Below are positions 9,428-19,095 of a DNA stretch of 36,506 bases, piece by piece. The notes under the pieces were generated by a model that was given only the letters and a program-made list of their open reading frames with translations, did not search any database and had not been told where the DNA came from. Made by a program: the position numbers and the translations under genes. Numbering within the stretch: the first letter of the stretch is position 1; the number at the start of each line of letters is the position of its first letter. The stretch covers positions 1-36,506 of the forward strand of contig JASNJN010000191.1 in assembly GCA_030180075.1 (NCBI GenBank). The letters run 5' to 3'. This DNA is from Mikrocytos mackini (taxonomy: Eukaryota; Endomyxa; Ascetosporea; Mikrocytida; Mikrocytiidae).

Positions 9428-9758
9428 TTATTGTATTTGGCTTCATCTCAAAGAGTTTTATACATTTGTTTAAAAATATATCTTGAAAGTCAGATTATAA
9501 GTAATTATAACTAATGTAAATTTGAAAAATTCATGGAAAACGTGTATTTGAAAATGCAAAACATTTTAAATGTATTTAATACAACAGTTATTTGAAGACG
9601 ATTCAATCGTTCATCAATACAACGCGTCAGTTAATTTTCTAGAGGAACAAATTAAAGATGATAAAAGATGTATTTTGGTATAAAGGTACAAAGGGGAATA
9701 AACTTTTAAAGACAGATTTGATAAGACAATTTAAAAGTGGTACAAAATTCAATATCAA
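9428..9758. other. Spacer with two short overlapping reading frames
   Basis: No established gene. On the + strand, 9570 starts a 37-codon frame (MYLIQQLFEDDSIV...). Where it stops, a different frame is already open from an ATG near 9658 (MIKDVFWYKGTKGNKLLK...) and runs to a TAA just before the MADS-box gene. A tiny gene broken by one indel, or chance, are both possible; no family was recognised. Confidence 0.3.
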
Positions 9759-10139
9759 TTAATTCTCCCTTTTCTCTTCTTTGTTGACAATTGGTGTTTG
9801 GTTTGTTATGTCGTTTACTGGGATGTTGTATTTGTACAGAAAGTCTCCTACGTTAAAGTTGTCGCCCTTTGTTAACAAAAGTTCTTCCTTATGCCTAGCA
9901 GTTATTATTTGTACTTCGCCTTCATAGTTCAAAAATTGTGTATAAAGCTTGTTAGGATCTGATGAAGAATATTTGTATAGATACCCATCTTCTGTGATTA
10001 TACAAAGAAGTACCTTAGAATTGCACATAACCGCCAATTCGTTGGATTTTCTCATTATTCCTTGTCTCCTTCTTCTAAATGCATTTTGACGCTCTATTAG
10101 TTTGTGACAAGCTTCGAGTATCATTTTCTTTCTTCCCAT
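9759..10139 (-). CDS. MADS-box transcription factor
   Basis: I start the protein at the ATG at 10137-10139 (126 residues), because MGRKKM is where MADS domains conventionally begin. An upstream in-frame ATG at 10196 would add 19 lysine-rich residues. Residues 1-60 form the MADS box: MGRKKMILEACHKLIERQNA, FRRRRQGIMRKSNELAVMC, and a strand region VLLCIITEDGYLYKYSSSD. The domain dimerises and binds CArG-type A/T-rich DNA with an N-terminal arm and first helix. RQGIMRK and VLL lean to the SRF-like type, while AVMC and SSSD resemble MEF2-like members, so the subtype is open. The remaining ~65 residues carry no recognisable domain. A nuclear transcriptional regulator; targets unknown. Confidence 0.88.
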   Translation of the reverse strand: MGRKKMILEACHKLIERQNAFRRRRQGIMRKSNELAVMCNSKVLLCIITEDGYLYKYSSSDPNKLYTQFLNYEGEVQIITARHKEELLLTKGDNFNVGDFLYKYNIPVNDITNQTPIVNKEEKREN

Positions 10140-10333
10140 GATTTTTTTGAGATTAATTTTTTTTTTCAAATAGACATTTGTTTTAGTATAAACCATCTGA
10201 TATCTTTAAAAATCTACTTTTCATTAGCCCGTGTATTTAAATTTCGTATTCTTGTTTGTTAGAATTTCCAAACGTAAAGATTCAAACAAAATGTACAAAA
10301 TAATCAAATTTTTTAAATTAAATTAAATGATTT

Positions 10334-11470
10334 TTAATAATTCTGTTTATTGAAAAAATCTAGCAGTTCTGATGTGACTATTTTTTGGAGTACTTTTTTA
10401 CATCCCTTAAAAACGTCATCCAAACACTCCAAGTCTTTACCACAATGTTCTATTATACGAATAAATAAATTTCCACATGCTTTAACTATTTCGTATTCTT
10501 TCTTTGGCGACAATTGGTTTGCTTCTACAAATTCCCTTTTTAATTTAACAACGCTGGTTTCTTCGTTCACAATTAAGACATTCAAATATACAAACATAAA
10601 GCTTACATTTATAAATCTTTTATAACTCTGGAAACTCGATAGTATAAATTTTAGTTTCGGTATTTCTCCGTCGAATTTAACAGTAAAATTAGGGTTTTCA
10701 TTAAACTCTTGAAACATTGTACTTTCCAATTGTGCAAGATAGCCTATAAATAACTTCGAAAATTTTGTTATGAACTGGTCTTTAAGCTCGCTTTCAATAA
10801 ACTCCTCAACTAACTGTTTGAATAATTCTAAAATGTTAGACGTTGTGATAAGGACACTTGAAATATGAAGTTGTTGATAGATAAATTTTAAGTTGTAAAA
10901 TTGAAATTCGAACAAAGTTTCTGTATCTGCTATGTCTCCTAATTCATTAGTTTCAAACGCGTGGTCTAAAACACAAAGAATTTGAAATACGTTTGTAAGG
11001 CATTTGTAATATAGCAAGAAAAGATCGTGAGAAGTACTTTTATCTTTTTTACTCATTGATGCAATATCGTTTAGTATATGTCTAGTAAAGAAATATTCTA
11101 TATGAGTACCGACTAATGCAGAGAAATTGTAGTCCTTTGTAAAGGCTATTAACTCGGTTGTCTGTGTTCGAGACATAGGATGGAATGTTTTGTTGAGTAA
11201 GTTATTCAGAGTTGTAATGTAGCTGTTAATGTATGAAACTAAGTTTGGTGGGTTGATTTTGCTGGTCGTAACTTGAGAGTTTTTGAAGTTTACAACTCGG
11301 GCTTGAGTATGAGGTTTATGGCGTGGTAGAATTGTATAAGTGAGCGATATAGTGGCCATTAGGGCTAATAATACAATGACGTAAATGTGTAGTCTATTTC
11401 GGAATGAGAAACTCGGGCTGAGCCCTTGTTTGGTTCGGTGTTTGTTGTGGGTTGAGAAAAACTTTGACAT
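10334..11470 (-). CDS. Single-pass signal-anchored protein, unknown (tandem paralogue 1)
   Basis: 378 residues, ATG at 11468-11470. The N-terminus is basic (HNKHRTKQG...FRNRLH), followed by one hydrophobic span at ~28-47, then a long mostly helical ectodomain. This layout suggests a type II membrane or signal-anchored secretory protein. No domain family was recognised. The downstream neighbour at 11816-13003 has the same layout and length and shares weak blocks in the same order: FIYQQL / FVYQQL, and a hydrophobic helix after FQSYKRF / NQARRF. I infer they are diverged tandem duplicates of a lineage-specific family. Microsporidia have many such fast-evolving membrane or secreted families; function is unknown. 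No lesion seen. Confidence 0.75.
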   Translation of the reverse strand: MSKFFSTHNKHRTKQGLSPSFSFRNRLHIYVIVLLALMATISLTYTILPRHKPHTQARVVNFKNSQVTTSKINPPNLVSYINSYITTLNNLLNKTFHPMSRTQTTELIAFTKDYNFSALVGTHIEYFFTRHILNDIASMSKKDKSTSHDLFLLYYKCLTNVFQILCVLDHAFETNELGDIADTETLFEFQFYNLKFIYQQLHISSVLITTSNILELFKQLVEEFIESELKDQFITKFSKLFIGYLAQLESTMFQEFNENPNFTVKFDGEIPKLKFILSSFQSYKRFINVSFMFVYLNVLIVNEETSVVKLKREFVEANQLSPKKEYEIVKACGNLFIRIIEHCGKDLECLDDVFKGCKKVLQKIVTSELLDFFNKQNY

Positions 11471-11523
11471 TTTGACAGAGTTGTTGAATTTTTGTGTGGA
11501 CGGTTAGAAATTTTTCTCTTGGA

Positions 11524-11537
11524 TATATATGTATATA
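11524..11537 (-). promoter_or_regulatory. TATA-like element upstream of the 378-residue protein gene
   Basis: TATATATGTATATA lies 54 to 67 bases upstream of the ATG at 11470. It is a plausible TATA box by position and sequence, but in DNA this AT-rich such runs also arise by chance. Confidence 0.3.
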
Positions 11538-11815
11538 GAGAAAAGAATGTTAAATTCTTGTCTTTGGGGAGTTGTTAGGAGTATGTATAATCCATCAGAT
11601 TGAGTTTAAAATTTAAAAATTTGAAAAAAAAGAATAATTTTGTTCAACCTGTGCCATACGGGTCTAATTCCATCTCTACAATTAAAAAGTATCTATATAT
11701 GCGCCAATAACATATTATATTCTTTCTACATCTAGCTGGATTCTATAAGTTATTTCAAGTATAAAGTATACAAAACATTATGTTTGCCCCTTTATTAAAT
11801 ATCATCAAAATTTAA
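11538..11815. other. Intergenic spacer
   Basis: This is the AT-rich gap between the two tandem membrane-protein genes (the full gap is 345 bp from 11471). No additional gene or repeat was seen. Confidence 0.45.
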
Positions 11816-13003
11816 TTATAAAGACATCAAAGTTGACAGACAATCAATATATTTGTTTCTGAATCGATTGAATCCATGTTCCAAATCTTTAACATGGATC
11901 AACTTCGTGTCGAAAAATATATCTTTACATTCTTTCAACATATCGTTCTCCCAAACTTCCATTTCTTGAAACTTTTGCCTCCGTACAGTTTCTCTTTCAA
12001 AATACTTCTTTAATCCGTTTCTGTTGTCGTCTTTAACTTTTATTAACTCAAGAGAATTAGAAACGTCGAAGATTTGGAGGATGATTAAGAAGAAGTTTAA
12101 AAATAAAAATCTTCGGGCTTGATTTAAGTTCTTTATAACATTAGAAGGCTTCAGTATTTCTGTCTCTGTTATAGGAGCTTCAACATTTCCTTCTCTCATC
12201 ATGGTTGGAATAACGGCTTCTGCTAATTTGAGTAGGAATTTAATAAGTCTGGAGATGTGTTTACTGGGTTCTTCTGAATAAAGTTCGATAATCGCACTTT
12301 CGAATCTGTTAATGAATTTGACAAGCGCGTCTACAATGCGCCTGAAAAATAATTGTTGATAAACAAAGTATACTGTTGTGTAATGGGATGTTATGACTTT
12401 AACAAGGTTAGAAAGGCCTTGGAAACTCGAAATTTCGGCGTTGTTGTACGCTATGTTTATGAGTGTTTTGTACTGAAGTGTGAATTCGAGAATGAGTGAT
12501 TTTAGAGCATCAAGATCGCTTGGAATGGGATAAGTTTGTACAAAGACATTGAGATTGACATATGTTACCGAGAATAAGTCTAATTGTGGTCTAATAGGTT
12601 GTAGGTATTCTAATGTGATGGAATTGACAGAGTCGGTACATTGAATGTTCTGTGGGCTGTTCAAATTGGTCTCTAGATTTTCAATGATATTTTTCAAAAT
12701 TAAAAAGTTGTTTTTCATAAACTTAGAATGGGTGGTCTGTGATGCCTCTTGGTTTAAAATATTCAACGATCCTGATACTTGGTATTCACCAGCCATATTG
12801 ATAGTTTTAATTCTTGTTTGTTGCTCATTTTGCGAAGATGTCTTATTATCAGAACGAAATGACCTATATATGATAAATGATACCAAAATCACGAGAAAGA
12901 CAAATGCGAATGCCAATACAATATTCGAAGTTTTATCAGAATCTTTCTTATAATTCGGCCGTTTCAATGCTTTATTTCTCAAAATATGTTTCGTTGTTTT
13001 CAT
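11816..13003 (-). CDS. Single-pass signal-anchored protein, unknown (tandem paralogue 2)
   Basis: 395 residues from the ATG at 13001-13003; the frame extends eight codons further upstream but with no ATG there. A basic N-terminus (MKTTKHILRNKALKRPNYKK) precedes a hydrophobic span at ~27-46 and a helical ectodomain to the stop. Blocks NIQCTDS and ECKDIFF hold the few cysteines. Layout, size and scattered motifs (FVYQQL; a ~20-residue hydrophobic helix after NQARRF; a charged, helical C-terminus) parallel the gene at 10334-11470 in the same orientation, so a tandem duplication is likely. No known domain recognised. Expected location is the endomembrane system or cell surface; function unknown. 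Confidence 0.75.
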   Translation of the reverse strand: MKTTKHILRNKALKRPNYKKDSDKTSNIVLAFAFVFLVILVSFIIYRSFRSDNKTSSQNEQQTRIKTINMAGEYQVSGSLNILNQEASQTTHSKFMKNNFLILKNIIENLETNLNSPQNIQCTDSVNSITLEYLQPIRPQLDLFSVTYVNLNVFVQTYPIPSDLDALKSLILEFTLQYKTLINIAYNNAEISSFQGLSNLVKVITSHYTTVYFVYQQLFFRRIVDALVKFINRFESAIIELYSEEPSKHISRLIKFLLKLAEAVIPTMMREGNVEAPITETEILKPSNVIKNLNQARRFLFLNFFLIILQIFDVSNSLELIKVKDDNRNGLKKYFERETVRRQKFQEMEVWENDMLKECKDIFFDTKLIHVKDLEHGFNRFRNKYIDCLSTLMSL

Positions 13004-13908
13004 ATAATATTCGTACAAATCACACAATAATTTGAATTCAAATTCAAATTTAAATATAAATTATAATTTATTTGCTCAGAGTCACATAGTGCTTCGCGAG
13101 CCCAACATGGAAATTAAGAAACCGAGGCTCCGATTGCTAAAACAATATGGAATCCATATTACTTCAAGTCTTTAAAACGGACCATAATTCAGCTTTTATC
13201 TGGTCCACTAATAAGAATGTAAGTAGAGTTTTAATTAACCGTCCTAATCGTAGATCCAGTACCCATTTGTGTTAGGATGGCAAAATTATTGGAATTACAG
13301 TAAACTCTGAACGTTTAGCCGGTTTTTGTCCCAAAATGCCTTGGATTAGCTAAGATTGGAGTTACCTAGACATCTAAATTTTCTTTATATATTTTCGTAA
13401 CAAAAACATCATTGTTGTTCCCACAAGGTGGACCCTTGGTTGTATCATCCATTCGCGAGAATAATATAAAACCTATTGATAATGTATATTTTCATCTATA
13501 AAAACGGATGGTGAATTATGAATAAAAGAAAACCACGGGGAAACTTTCTATCCACAGCGTTCGGTTAAAATGGGGATAAACACAATTTATAAGTATTTCA
13601 AAATTATGTTGTAATTTGACTACACTAGAATGTTGCCCGCCTAAAGAACTTAATAAAACGATGTATAAGCGATTGGTTTGGGGTAAATTCAATATTTTCA
13701 CGATCCTGTATCATTTTCAGAGCCCCAGAAGCACTTAAACAGTAAAATATTTTTAATTAAATTTTACCAAATACCCTAAAAATCGGCTAAGAATGGAGTG
13801 ATTAAGTCTTGAAATTGGCTAAACCTTCGTAGTTTACTTTATTTGGGTTTCCTAATCATAGCCCAGGCGTCTTTTGATTCCCTATTTATGAAAACTAAAC
13901 AGATGAGG
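13004..13908. other. Non-coding spacer after gene island
   Basis: No credible gene. AGTGCTTC near 13089 and its complement GAAGCACT near 13729, each followed by GAGCCC/GGGCTC-like bases, could be worn ends of a ~650-bp MITE, but there is no target duplication and I do not annotate it separately. Confidence 0.35.
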
Positions 13909-14947
13909 ATTAGAGTTTGCAATTGCGAATGCGAATGTTCGAGTATTCGAATGTTTTTGGCGTGTAAACGAGTGTTATTCGAAAAACGAACATTCGACTG
14001 TTTTCAAACACAAATTCCTGTGTAATAAATAGGCATATAATGATTGTAACAAATATATTATTATTAAGCCATTATCTGTTGATTATAAATATTTCTATTT
14101 CATTTTAAATATTTGAATTCATATATGGTTCTGATTGGTGATGTAGTATTAATTTCCGGGAAAATGGCCTTTTAAAATAAAATTCCATGTTTTAGGACAT
14201 GTTTAACGCGAAATTTTTTGTGAAAAATTCTCGAATTCATGAAATTTTTTGACATAAATGCCCAGATTCCTGGTATAGTTTTCCCGACTTTCGAAAATTG
14301 TGAATTCTGTCTTTAGATAATGTTGTCAACAGACGGCCTAAAACATTGAAGTTTAATGGAGTAGTTAAATTTACTATTCTTTAGATACAATCCCCTTCTT
14401 CGTACTTTCAAATTTTTTTATAAGTTATCGCACAATACTGTTAAATGGGAACTTTAGTATCTATTGATTCAATCAAGACTGTTTCAAGCCGATATTACAT
14501 CAAATATATATCAATCTTATGTAAATATAGCCAGAATGTCGTTTTTATATCCTTCGTCGTATTATTTATCTTATATGTTGGTTATATTAAGAAAATGAAA
14601 AACAATAAAGAAGTGATGCAGAGAAAGATATAAGTATAAAATCATCATAACTTACATTAATTCTGATTAAATTCCTGAATATAATTCATAGATAGTTGTG
14701 CAATACAGTATTATTTCCCCATAAATGTGTGTCTTCCATACAATTTCAACCATTTGCGTTGATAGTTTGGTTATCGTTACTCTTTTGGGGTATAAAATTA
14801 AGCTTGGGCATCCTATTTCTAATACGAAATATAATCCGTATAAAGAAAATACATATAATCTTAAAAAATGAAAAATCAATCGAACATTCGTACGAATGTA
14901 CCGTTATTCGATTGATTTCAGACCAATCGAATATTGCAAACTCTAAT
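13909..14947. mobile_element. Candidate non-autonomous DNA transposon with 15-bp TIRs
   Basis: The ends are a perfect 15-bp inverted repeat, ATTAGAGTTTGCAAT at 13909-13923 and its complement at 14933-14947. Inside both ends are clusters of TTCGAAT-type motifs (around 13928-13995 and 14883-14930), which are themselves mostly palindromic. No transposase is encoded and no target-site duplication was found. hAT-like termini of the T-A-G-A-G type are possible; the superfamily is not settled. Confidence 0.5.
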
Positions 14948-14952
14948 TATAA

Positions 14953-15547
14953 CAGTCAAACCTCGATAAAATTTATAAATTTCCTAAGATTTACACGCGT
15001 AAGATTTACAAAAAACACCCATTTTCGACAATTTTCCGAAAATTATTACTGAAAAATGACTCAATAATCATCATATTGTGCATTAATTATGTGAACTTTA
15101 CCCAATAAGTATTAATTAAGTGCTAAAATAGCATAGGAATCAATTTATCAAAATTTGAAAATTTATTTTTTTCGTAAGATTTACACTCGGATAAAATTTA
15201 TTTTACCAAAAATATTTCAAGGAAAAATCTTGGTTCAATGTTTAAGGTATAATATGACTCTAAATAGAAGTGTTAGCACTAATTTAGAACCTCTAGTAAT
15301 TTAATTTATAAGTTATAGCGTAGTGCAAATTCATGAAAATTTTATCATTTATACTCTTGAAGAAATAAAAATGTATCATAATTTTGAGATCCATGGATCT
15401 CATCTGTTTTATAATTGAGAAATACATGAAACATTCATTTATGGTTTTCCAAAATTCCGGCCGTGTTGTGATAAAATCCAAACTACACGTAAGATTTACA
15501 AAATTGGAGAAAAACGGGACTTTGTAAATCTTATCGAGGTTTGGCTG
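14953..15547. mobile_element. Pogo/Tc1-like MITE, about 595 bp
   Basis: The termini are inverted: left CAGTCAAACCTCGATAAAAT and right, reversed, CAGCCAAACCTCGATAAGAT, followed on both sides by (A)TTTA(C/T)AAA. GTAAGATTTACA recurs at the inner edges of the ends and near 15172. CAG...CTG ends with TA at or next to the junctions are typical of pogo/Tigger-type Tc1-mariner elements; on the left TA is one base off. The element starts five bases after the preceding TIR element ends. A related end is found at 7143. Confidence 0.7.
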
Positions 15548-15998
15548 TATACACTTAAGTAATTTTGATTTTAAATTGGTTGTTAAACACTATTTCGGCA
15601 CTATTATGGCTTTATTTATATAAACCTATTGCTTAAAGGTATTAGATTTGATTTTATATCATGTTTTGTGTTGAAATGTCGAAAAATCATATTTTAAAAT
15701 TCGCGAAAATATCACTTTCGAATGGTATAAATGCATATTTCAACAAAATAAATCATTTAAAATATATTTGGTGGTCAAATTCAACATGATTTCCAAAATT
15801 TTATTGATTTTGAATTTTTCCAAACAAAGCTCCCAAAAACATGCGTTTTACACTCCAAAAGTTATCTAATTTTGCTAATAATGATACCTATGTATATAAA
15901 TACACTTTACAAATCTAAAACAGGCTAAAATAAGTTAAATTTACGATTTTTAAATTTTAGGTTTGACTTAAATGTAGTCTGGTTGGTATATGGAAATA
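15548..15998. other. Non-coding AT-rich stretch
   Basis: No gene, and no repeat that could be paired within the window. Confidence 0.5.
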
Positions 15999-16329
15999 CA
16001 GTCATCCCTGGTTAAAAGCACATTTTTGGTAATTTTTCAAATTTATGTGATATTAACCAGGTGAAATTTGGATGGTGGCTTAAATCCGTCTATCGATTAC
16101 ATATAGCAGAATCCAAGAAAAGATCAGCATTTTGTATATACTTTTGTTATATCATAACTTTTTTGGGGTACATAACATATGTGTTGACATTTGGCCCATT
16201 TTCAGATTCGGGTTTTTGGCAAACTTTTTAATATCACATTTATGGAAATTATAGTGGCGGACCCCCTGTTTTTTGGTGACATTATAGAGGTGTGATCTTA
16301 TAAAGTGTGCTTTTAATGAGGGACCACTG
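15999..16329. mobile_element. Pogo/Tigger-like MITE, 331 bp, TA target duplication
   Basis: The element begins CAGTCATCCCTGGTTAAAAG and ends with the complement of CAGTGGTCCCTCATTAAAAG. It is flanked directly by TA on both sides (15997-15998 and 16330-16331). Inner matches continue with GCACA and a TGTGATATTA / TAATATCACA pair (around 16047 and 16231). No coding capacity. The combination of CAGT ends and TA duplication is characteristic of Tc1/mariner, pogo branch. Confidence 0.82.
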
Positions 16330-16422
16330 TATATGACTTTTCACATATATATGACTCAAAATTTATAGTCAAATATGTAATTTTATATGAAAATATATGA
16401 TCCATACATAATCCGATCCCTA
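16330..16422. mobile_element. Degraded end of a hAT MITE
   Basis: Read on the minus strand from 16422, TAGGGATCGGATTATGTATG resembles the terminus TAGGGGTCGGAAAATATATG of the intact MITE at 36205-36404, and the inside shares ATATATGA-rich sequence. The other end was not found; the pogo-like MITE abuts it on the left. Confidence 0.5.
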
Positions 16423-16651
16423 GTTATAAATAAACAATCTATGTTATAAATTTTTGATCATAAAATTTTCAAAAAATTAAATATAAAATGATAAAAACAA
16501 ATTTAAACAATATGCGGGATCCATGTTAGAAACCAATGAATACCAATTTTATCCGCAAAAGAACTATCAATTCTCTAAATTGTCTCTTCAAATGTTATAA
16601 ATGATAGTTTTTCTGCAAATAACATAAATATATAGATACATTAATATAGAG

Positions 16652-16876
16652 CACCTTCGGTTTACACTGAAAGGCTCAAGGAAATTGTCGCAAGCCGACG
16701 TTCAAGGACAAACTTGCCCAACACAACGTGATCAAGGTGGTCTAGGCTTTGAAAAGAGGACTCAAATCAACGGCCATGAAAATGATCAGGCCAGTTAAAT
16801 CGTTGAAGCGGCAATCAAAATGGGACTAAGACCCCAAGGAATGTATGAGGAATGTTTTGAGGAGCGCAAAGTTTAA
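16652..16876 (+). pseudogene. Degenerate coding remnant, unknown
   Basis: A patch with clearly higher GC than its surroundings keeps one frame open for 75 codons with a single TAA (16796-16798). It contains QGQTCPTQRDQGGLGFEK before the stop and MGLRPQGMYEECFEERKV at the end. No start codon or family was recognised. The composition resembles the LINE and LTR coding parts, so a retroelement fragment is plausible. Confidence 0.3.
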
Positions 16877-17130
16877 TGATTAGGTTAAAGGTGAAGAAGG
16901 GTGTATTAAATAATTATTTGTTTAATTACAGTAAAATAGATATATTAATTAACTGAGTTAAAACTATTTACAAGATTTCCCATTCTGTACATATATTTTA
17001 ACTGATTATAAACTTAGCTTTGTGAAATAATTGTGATTTAGGAATTGAACTTTACAGACCTTAAGTTAGATTTCTAGTTGAATTGTATAACAAAGCAAGA
17101 AATAATAATATTCATTGATAATAAATATTG
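16877..17130. other. Non-coding AT-rich stretch
   Basis: Nothing recognised. Confidence 0.5.
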
Positions 17131-17263
17131 ATTTCCGGGTGGGGTCCTCGATGCAATACCACGCCGGTATTCGGTAATTGCGAGGTTTGGTATTGAGGAC
17201 CAACTAGTGGCAAACAAAATTCGATATTTAATTTATTTGTAAGGCGGGGGTGATGATCCCGCC
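17131..17263. other. GC-rich structured patch, two stem-loops
   Basis: Stem 1: GGTCCTC (17143-17149) plus CAATACCA (17154-17161) pairs with TGGTATTGAGGACC (17188-17201), leaving a 4-nt bulge and a 26-nt loop. Stem 2: GGCGGG (17243-17248) pairs with CCCGCC (17258-17263). It stands out against very AT-rich flanks. It could be an RNA structure, a worn retroelement end or a MITE core; it does not fold as a tRNA. Confidence 0.35.
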
Positions 17264-17743
17264 CGAATTTTCCAAATAAGGAAATAAAGAGGTAGACAAA
17301 GGATCATTTCTTTTAACACTTTATTTCACTTTTATGAGTAATTTTGAAAAACTTTAATAACGATTTTGATCAACCCTGAACTGTTTTGTACCTTTCAAGC
17401 ATTTTCCGGGTAAAATCTGAAAATTTATAAATTTCCAAAGAGGGGACCCTAGCATCCCTATTTATACAAAATTTAGAATACAAAATACACGGGGACATGG
17501 TTATTATTTGTTTTTGAAAATGAAATGAAAAGATATCAACCAAGCATAAACAAAATTTTATTAACAATTAGTAACTAGATGCTAAATTAATTGCTAAAAC
17601 TATCGCCCACATACGATCTCTCTTAAAATAGTTACCATATTATAAAAGTCTGGCATCTTATCAAAATCATTGTAACACCATCTACAAATCCATTCTCCAC
17701 ATAACGGATTTGGATTTTCCGCATCGGCCCATTAATAACTGCA
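17264..17743. other. Non-coding stretch
   Basis: No supported gene or repeat. Confidence 0.45.
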
Positions 17744-18242
17744 TTGCCGTTCAAGCGCCTCATGTACCAAATACCACTCTATATGATTAGTATGGACACC
17801 ATCAAGACCAACCAAGTTTTAAGAATGGTATACCTTAATATACTCATAGTTCATACTCAAGAGGATATCATAAGTTATCAAGGAATCAGTGTGAATAAGA
17901 GTTCATCTTTCAACCTAGCGAACTATAAAAGGCAACACGTCACGGCGTCCTCTACTAGGCAAGAATTCTAACGTTGACTTTATTCTAATTATATAAACGG
18001 CAACTATGCCTCACATATTATTAAAAGCTGCCGTACGTTCTTTGCCTCTATGGTGTCGCGTTATTGGAATCTCATCTATATGTACGGCTATCCCCGAATC
18101 TCCTAGTTTAATATCCCTTCTGGGTGGCCAAAAGAAAAGAGTAAAAAGAATAAACTTGTTAGTTGCTCAGGTTGTTTCATCTCCCAATCACAGGTTCTGC
18201 TTGGTACAAGACTGCACTTTCTACAACAAAAATAAACGATGA
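17744..18242 (+). pseudogene. Possible PIF/Harbinger transposase remnant
   Basis: Two short + frames follow each other in different phases (17744-17971 and 18006-18242). The second ends with IGISSICTAIPESP, then KKRVKRINLLVAQVVSSPNHRF, which resembles the DDE_Tnp_4 pattern of Harbinger transposases: (V)IDGT.I.I.P, then a Lys/Arg-rich stretch, then INxQVVxDxxxxF. The catalytic Asp in the first block is missing and the downstream catalytic residues are absent. This is a weak, decayed match; the first frame has no recognisable content. Confidence 0.35.
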
Positions 18243-18300
18243 GGTAAAGGTCCTTTGAGACTTAAATTAAATGTACCCAAATACAGTATTCTTCGACGAC

Positions 18301-18587
18301 TTATTCACCATACATAGAAATGAGACTCTTCTTTTGAGTATTGATTATTGCACCATGCAATTTCCGTCTGGTAAAATCGTACTCAGTAAGATCAAATGAT
18401 TTTAGAGACAGAATTCCCAAAACAGCATCTCGGGCAACCCTATTAAGAAATGTAAGTTTTCTATTTGAAAGGATGGTGTGGAAATATCGGAAGTAACCTC
18501 CCATTTCTGTTCCTTTTCGTTATATTTTCCGATGTATGAATTGAAGTATTCAATGGGTGAGTCAAATTTTCTGTATGATCCTATCAT
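18301..18587 (-). pseudogene. Broken minus-strand reading frame, unknown
   Basis: From an ATG at 18585-18587 a frame begins MIGSYRKFDSPIEYFNSY and continues to about WEVTSDIS. A second phase then carries LTFLNRVARDAVLGILSLK and ends SLISMYGE at 18301. The hand-over near 18470 looks like one indel in a small ancestral gene. No family was recognised; host or transposon origin is open. Confidence 0.3.
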
Positions 18588-18880
18588 TTAAAATTTTAAT
18601 TTTTTAACAAATTAATTTTCAAATGTCAAATAATAACTGATAGCCAAAAATTAACAATAAACAATCGTGTGTTTGAATTAATATTTTTAAAATTGAAATT
18701 TTCATTACATGTTTATTTAGTAATAAAATTTCGCATAAAACATTTACTAACATAAATAAATAAAATTGTTAGACTTAAATTATAAAAATAATTTTTATAA
18801 AAACAATATTAAAGAAAATGAGTGATAAACATATAAATATACATAATTGTCATTATTAAAACAATAACTTTTTTTTAATG
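18588..18880. other. Non-coding AT-rich stretch
   Basis: Extremely A/T-rich with no structure that could be paired. Confidence 0.5.
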
Positions 18881-19095
18881 CGGCCATCATTCTCTGAAAG
18901 GCCCCGAAGTTGGGACCTATTAACAACACGGTCACAGAAGGGGTTTCAGTCGTTTTCGGGCCCACAAAAAAGCTGCGTCACACCAGCTGTCGCAGGAAAA
19001 TATTAATTAAATAATTTCTAAAACTTTGTTGGCTGAGTGGAGATATAACCCGGACGGTTGGGGTTACACGCACCGGTCTCCCCACTTGAACAAAG
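18881..19095. other. GC-rich structured patch
   Basis: Two folded blocks. In 18900-18995, GGCCCCGAA faces TTCGGGCC imperfectly, and AGCTG (18971-18975) pairs with CAGCT (18984-18988). In 19024-19095, CTTTGTT pairs with AACAAAG, then AGTGG (19036-19040) with CCACT (19082-19086), around an inner ACCC/GGGT stem. GGCTGAGTGG looks like a tRNA D-arm, but no anticodon or T-arm follows. Candidate non-coding RNA or element end. Confidence 0.3.

Noticed and set aside
10140-10196. 19-residue N-terminal extension of the MADS-box protein
   Set aside because: MADS proteins normally start at the MGR motif; the extension is lysine-rich low-complexity sequence. It remains possible.
13004-13027. Eight-codon upstream extension of the 395-residue membrane protein
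   Set aside because: The extension begins at TTG; the first ATG is at 13003 and gives a normal basic N-terminus before the span.
13089-13736. Possible 650-bp MITE with AGTGCTTC ends
   Set aside because: Only 8 bp match well, and there is no target duplication or extended inverted repeat.
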